A stretch of 64,000 bases of DNA from Ricinus communis (Eukaryota; Streptophyta; Magnoliopsida; Malpighiales; Euphorbiaceae): NCBI RefSeq assembly GCF_019578655.1, contig NC_063257.1, forward strand, positions 15,500,001 through 15,564,000. Direction: 5' to 3'. Below, one piece after another: positions 60,446 through 64,000 of this stretch; the first letter of the stretch is position 1, and the number at the start of each line of letters is the position of its first letter. Position numbers and translations under genes: made by a program. The notes beneath the pieces were generated by a model. It was not told the DNA's origin, made no database searches, and worked only from the letters and a program-made list of their open reading frames with translations.

Positions 60446-60791
60446 GTATTTTATATATATATAAATAAAAATAAAAATTACAAGCCAAATAACCTATTAT
60501 TGTTCTTGGTCGATATACTACCCATCCCTAAAAGTCCATTTGAACTATAAGAGGCTAAATTTACATGTGCTGAATTTTCTATGGTGCAATCATCAAAATT
60601 AATTAAATAAATTTTTTGTTTTAATAGTTAGAATTATCTTAGCCATGAAATAAAGATTTTTATTTAACTAATTAACAATTTATTTGAAAATTTAGGTTTA
60701 AATCCATTAGATCTCACCCAACATTTTCAATTATCATCCTAAATTTTGATTGTTAATATACTAATAATTATTCTTTAATTCAACTATTAGT

Positions 60792-60851
<60 letters not shown>

Positions 60852-61356
60852 ATCTTGGTTAGTAGATTATCAATTGAAATTGGATAAATTAAATAATCAA
60901 ATACTAAAATCTACCTCAAAAAATCATAAACCCATCACATATATTTTTTTCTTTTTCTTTTTCCAAGTAAATATTCAGAATAAATAAAAAATATAATTAA
61001 AAGAACACAAAATACCTTATATTTTTTGGAAATTAAAGAATGGGTGTATGAGAATTTTGATGGGTGGTAGATTGCCGGAGTTAATGGAGGGCCGTCGGAG
61101 GAGCTACTATGGGTGGTGACTGGCCTGCTAGGAGTGCTTGAAAGGTATGGAGGTGGGCGACAAGTGGTGGCGCGCTTTGAGGAGAGAAGATGCAACTGTT
61201 CCTGCATCTTGATGGCTACCGGCGTCTGGAGCATAAGCGACGATGGTGGAGCGACGTCGACGACTGCAAGAAGACGCAGCTAACGGTGCGACGTCGATAA
61301 CGATGATGGCTGAACGATGATAGCAGATGTGTGGTGACAGATAGATGGGTGGTGGT
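60446..61356. other. AT-rich stretch then GC-rich block, no gene supported
   Basis: 60446-60930 is AT-rich and non-coding. 61040-61356 is richer in gc with many gacg/ggtgg words; its minus frame (61234-60935) is Pro/Ser-rich at the start and has no family resemblance I can see. Confidence 0.5.
60793..60846. repeat. (TA)n microsatellite, about 27 units
   Basis: An uninterrupted TA run. Confidence 0.97.
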
Positions 61357-61991
61357 TAGAACTGTTCATAGGCCGGGCCTGGGCGGGCTCGGGCCGAGCC
61401 TGACTGGGCCTAACTCTTTTTTGAACAAGCCCGAGCCCGCCCAAGCCCGAAGATTTTTTAATATCTCTCTACCCAAGCCCGAGGCTAAATTTTTTTTAAA
61501 AGCCCAGCCTGGCCCGGCCAACTATTAAACCTCTGTTCATTGGCAGGGTCTGGGCGGGCTCGGGCCGGATCTGGGTGGGCTCAGGCCAGGCCTGACTGGG
61601 CCCGGCCAACAGTTCAACACAAATATTCAAAATTTAAACCCAATAATCATGTTCATCATGATAATAAAGATACAAACATCAATTATAGTTTTGTTTATAT
61701 ATTATTAATAACAACAAAACTATAAATAGAAATAATAACTAGCTAAGTGGTATAAGGCACTTAATTATAAGCAGAAGGTCATAGGTTCGAGTGCTCAGTA
61801 TGACATATTTTTTTCTAACTAAACTAGACATCGGGCCGGACTTGGGTTTCTATATAAATTCCAAGCCCGTCCCGAGGAGTACGGGCTTTTCGTGGGTTCA
61901 GGCCGGGCCGGGCTTTTACACAAAAAATTTCGTCCAAGCCCAGCCCGAAGAGTACGGGCCGGGCGGGTACCCAGGCCCATGAATAGGTTTA
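61357..61991. mobile_element. hAT-type non-autonomous element (MITE), 635 bp
   Basis: The ends are TAGAACTGTTCATAGGCC and the inverse of GGCCCATGAATAGGTTTA, an imperfect 18-bp inverted repeat. They are flanked on both sides by the 8-bp GTGGTGGT (61349-61356 and 61992-61999). Both subterminal zones are full of gccgggcc/gcccgagc words that can fold on each other. An 8-bp duplication fits hAT. There is no transposase. The duplication is low-complexity, which lowers certainty a little. Confidence 0.78.
61738..61798 (+). other. tRNA-like (Pol III promoter-like) segment inside the MITE
   Basis: agctaagtggtataaggc resembles a tRNA A box and, 40 bases on, ggttcgagtgc resembles a B box (GGTTCGANTCC). 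The anticodon stem does not pair well, so this is not a working tRNA gene. It could be a SINE head or tRNA-derived insert. Confidence 0.5.
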
Positions 61992-62589
61992 GTGGTGGTG
62001 AAACAAAGATGCTGTAAGTTTTTTTTCCTATCCTTAAAAAAATTATTATTAATGTTTTTAGTTGATTTTTTCTTTTTTCCCTTCTTCTTTGAGATTAAAA
62101 AAAGAGAGGAAATTGTTAGGTATTTAATAATCTTGTTGAAAGTCATTAGATAAGATTCGGACTTTAAATTCTAATTTGGAAAAGATTTGAATTTGATACT
62201 TTAAATTTTTTTGTTAAAATTTTCAAGAAAATAATTTTTTATATAAATAAATCTGATTAAGGATTATTTTAGAAAATAAAGTATGTAGGCAATTTATTTT
62301 GCCACTTCTATTTTTTCATTTTACTTATTTATTTGATTAATTCGTTTCTGAAAAAGATTTAATTGCTTAGTTCTTATAATTTTTGAAGCTAAACTATTCG
62401 AAATTGTGTTAAGTGCTTTTACCCATACAATTTCACCTTTCAGCCAAATCATATACGAAAGCAATTGTTTACACTTAAAATATTTTTTGGTCTAAGCCCA
62501 GTAACTTTAATATATTTCTAAGTATTAAATCTATGTGCATAATACCCGATGCAGTCCAATTACTGTTCTGACTCAACTATTTGAGGCGG
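61992..62589. other. AT-rich stretch without recognised features
   Basis: No supported coding frame, repeat or RNA gene. Confidence 0.5.
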
Positions 62590-62826
62590 TGTAGAATAAT
62601 AGTTATTTCACTGACTTACATATTTGATGTGAATCCAAGTTCAAAGCTTAAAGAGATCCAAGATCCATTAATAGTGCAAGAAGGCCCAATCACAAGGTCC
62701 AAATCCAAGAAGCTTCAACAAGCCATATTGGGTTTAATTAGGGACATTTGGAAAGCCCAAGAACTTCAACCCAATAAGGCATCCATGGAGGCCCAAGGAA
62801 TAATATTTAACTTGTTTTTATGTTAA
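62590..62826 (+). pseudogene. 3'-terminal coding relic of a Ty3 element
   Basis: The frame reads NPSSKLKEIQDPLIVQEGPI then TRSKSKKLQQAILGLIRDIW. The phrase GPITRSKxKKLQ followed by a short helix occurs at the C-terminus of many plant Ty3/gypsy polyproteins. The stop at 62824 lies at the start of the following LTR. Nothing of the rest of pol is present to the left. Confidence 0.6.
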
Positions 62827-63460
62827 TAAAAATTAGGGTTACATGTAGCCACCATACAAGTTAATGTGGTAATTAATACTAAGTAATGGCTATCAATGTG
62901 GGTAGTGGTTATTAAGAGCCACCATATACAAGTTAATGGGGTAATTAATACCAAGTAATGGCTATTAGTGTGGATAGTGGTTACTAAGGCCATTTAAGAG
63001 TAAAAGTAATCCTATGTGTGTGAGTCTATTTTAGTAGTGTGTGCATGGACTTGTACTCTATATAAACAAGTCCTTTTTCTCTTTCTTTTAGAGCATGATT
63101 GAATTTGATATATGAAATTTTGTTTGAGTTTTATTGTGAGGAATTTTGTCTTTAATTTCTTGCTTGAACTTTGCGACTTATCAAGCTTTATTCTAGCTTG
63201 TGGTGTCAAAATCTAAATCTTTGTTTTCTTGTTATTTATCAAACTTTCTTGTTTGTGGCATAAGAGGAAATTCAAAGTCTATCTTAGTATCTTTATCCTT
63301 GTTGGTAAAGGGGTTAAGTAGCATCCATCTTCTTACTTCAATCTTTGAACGATCTGAATTTGTGGATTAAATTGGTAATTTCTAGTTTTCTTCTAATTCA
63401 ACTTATCATAGTATTTTTGCTATTGGGGAGTTAATTGATGAAACCTACAATTCCCATCCT
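62821..63460 (+). repeat. Ty3-type LTR
   Basis: It begins near tgttaataaaaattagggtt and ends just before the PBS. It contains two diverged copies of the unit tagccaccata-caagttaatg-ggtaattaata (62848-62925 and 62916-62990) and a TATA-like tctatataaac at 63057. The outer border is tentative. Confidence 0.65.
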
Positions 63461-63463
63461 AAG

Positions 63464-63480
63464 TGGTATCAGAGCATTGG
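63464..63480 (+). other. Primer-binding site (tRNA-iMet type)
   Basis: TGGTATCAGAGCATTGG, complementary to the initiator Met tRNA end. It shows that an element in plus orientation starts here and runs out of the window. Confidence 0.9.
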
Positions 63481-64000
63481 CTCGAGATTGAGGTTTGCGT
63501 ATCCAATACTATCTTTTAATTCTCAATATCTTGTGTTCATCTTATATTTTGCACCTTTTGCCATCTATTGTTCTTGTTATTATTATTATTTTTATCTTTA
63601 TTCTTCTTATCTCAAGATTTTGTTTGCATATATCAGAAAAAAAATCGTCCTAAAAGAAAAAAATTGTTATCTTTGATATTTTTGTGTTAGGTCTCAGATT
63701 ACATAAAAAAAAATTTTGACTCTTCATATTCCATTGAGATCTATCTTTATAATTCTGTCTCTTTGTGTTCTTGATGATCTATCTTTGTTATTCATTTCTA
63801 TTAGCCTATTTGTTACAAATTGTTCATTTCTTTAAGCCTACCTTATTATTTTCTTGTTAGCCTACCTTTTTGTTTTTTTTTTATCATTGATTACTACATT
63901 CTTGAAATTTTGTTTGATTGAGAAACTTAATTCATCTAAGAAATCAAAAGGCAAATTTGAGAGGTAAAAGGCAAGAGTGTGAGATCATTAGAAAAAAAAG
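63481..64000 (+). other. 5' leader of the element leaving the window
   Basis: T-rich, non-coding sequence downstream of the PBS. gag would be expected just beyond 64000. Confidence 0.6.

Noticed and set aside
61738..61798. A functional tRNA gene
   Set aside because: The boxes are present, but the anticodon stem and acceptor stem do not pair.

Overview
The window is a heterochromatin-like block of a flowering plant nuclear genome, most likely a eudicot. I see no intact host gene. The signs are an AT-rich background, plant lineages of LTR retrotransposon (Ty3 Tekay, Athila and Tat; Ty1 Sirevirus-like), a plant L1 LINE, a Mutator-like element, a hAT MITE and a plant-mobile-domain (PMD) pseudogene. 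I cannot name the species from the sequence. Almost every coding stretch is broken by stops or frameshifts, so most ORFs are relics.

Layout, left to right. 1-2236: plus-strand Tekay-type LTR cut by the window edge. 2237-18102: degraded minus-strand Athila element (E2; gag, protease and env-like relics, no RT or integrase). Inside it sits a minus-strand Tekay-type element (E1, 3538-12401, target duplication ATTAC), whose 3' LTR carries another LTR-sized insert. 18103-26356: minus-strand Tekay-type chromovirus (E3) with gag-PR-RT-RNaseH-IN relics, PBS and a full 2.2 kb right LTR. 26357-31851: LINE endonuclease relic fused to a Sirevirus-like Copia RT-RNaseH relic and its 3' debris. 31857-52725: plus-strand Tekay-type element (E4, target duplication ATAGA). 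Its 3' LTR was hit twice: by a rearranged Athila (E5, 39122-49297, duplication ACCGG) and by a 1.7 kb Mutator-like element (50742-52467, 9-bp duplication TATTTTTAA). 52731-55800: CACTA-like terminus, an unrecognised coding relic, then a Tat-lineage RNaseH-integrase relic. 56200-60445: antisense, apparently intron-containing PMD pseudogene split by a solo LTR (58644-60058, duplication ATACC). 61357-61991: hAT-type MITE (8-bp duplication) holding a tRNA-like segment. 62590-64000: Ty3 3'-coding relic, one LTR, a tRNA-Met-type PBS and a 5' leader.

The most interesting items are: (1) the Mutator-like element carries a 131-codon open frame that I recognise as plant ASPM (abnormal-spindle-like) sequence, which makes it a Pack-MULE; (2) the antisense PMD gene, whose reading frame runs through two putative introns and is restored across the solo-LTR insertion site; (3) the Athila element whose 3' half is an inverted duplication in place of a 3' LTR, yet is bounded by a perfect target duplication. 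Four insertions have clear duplications at both ends and empty-site support, so their nesting order can be read directly.
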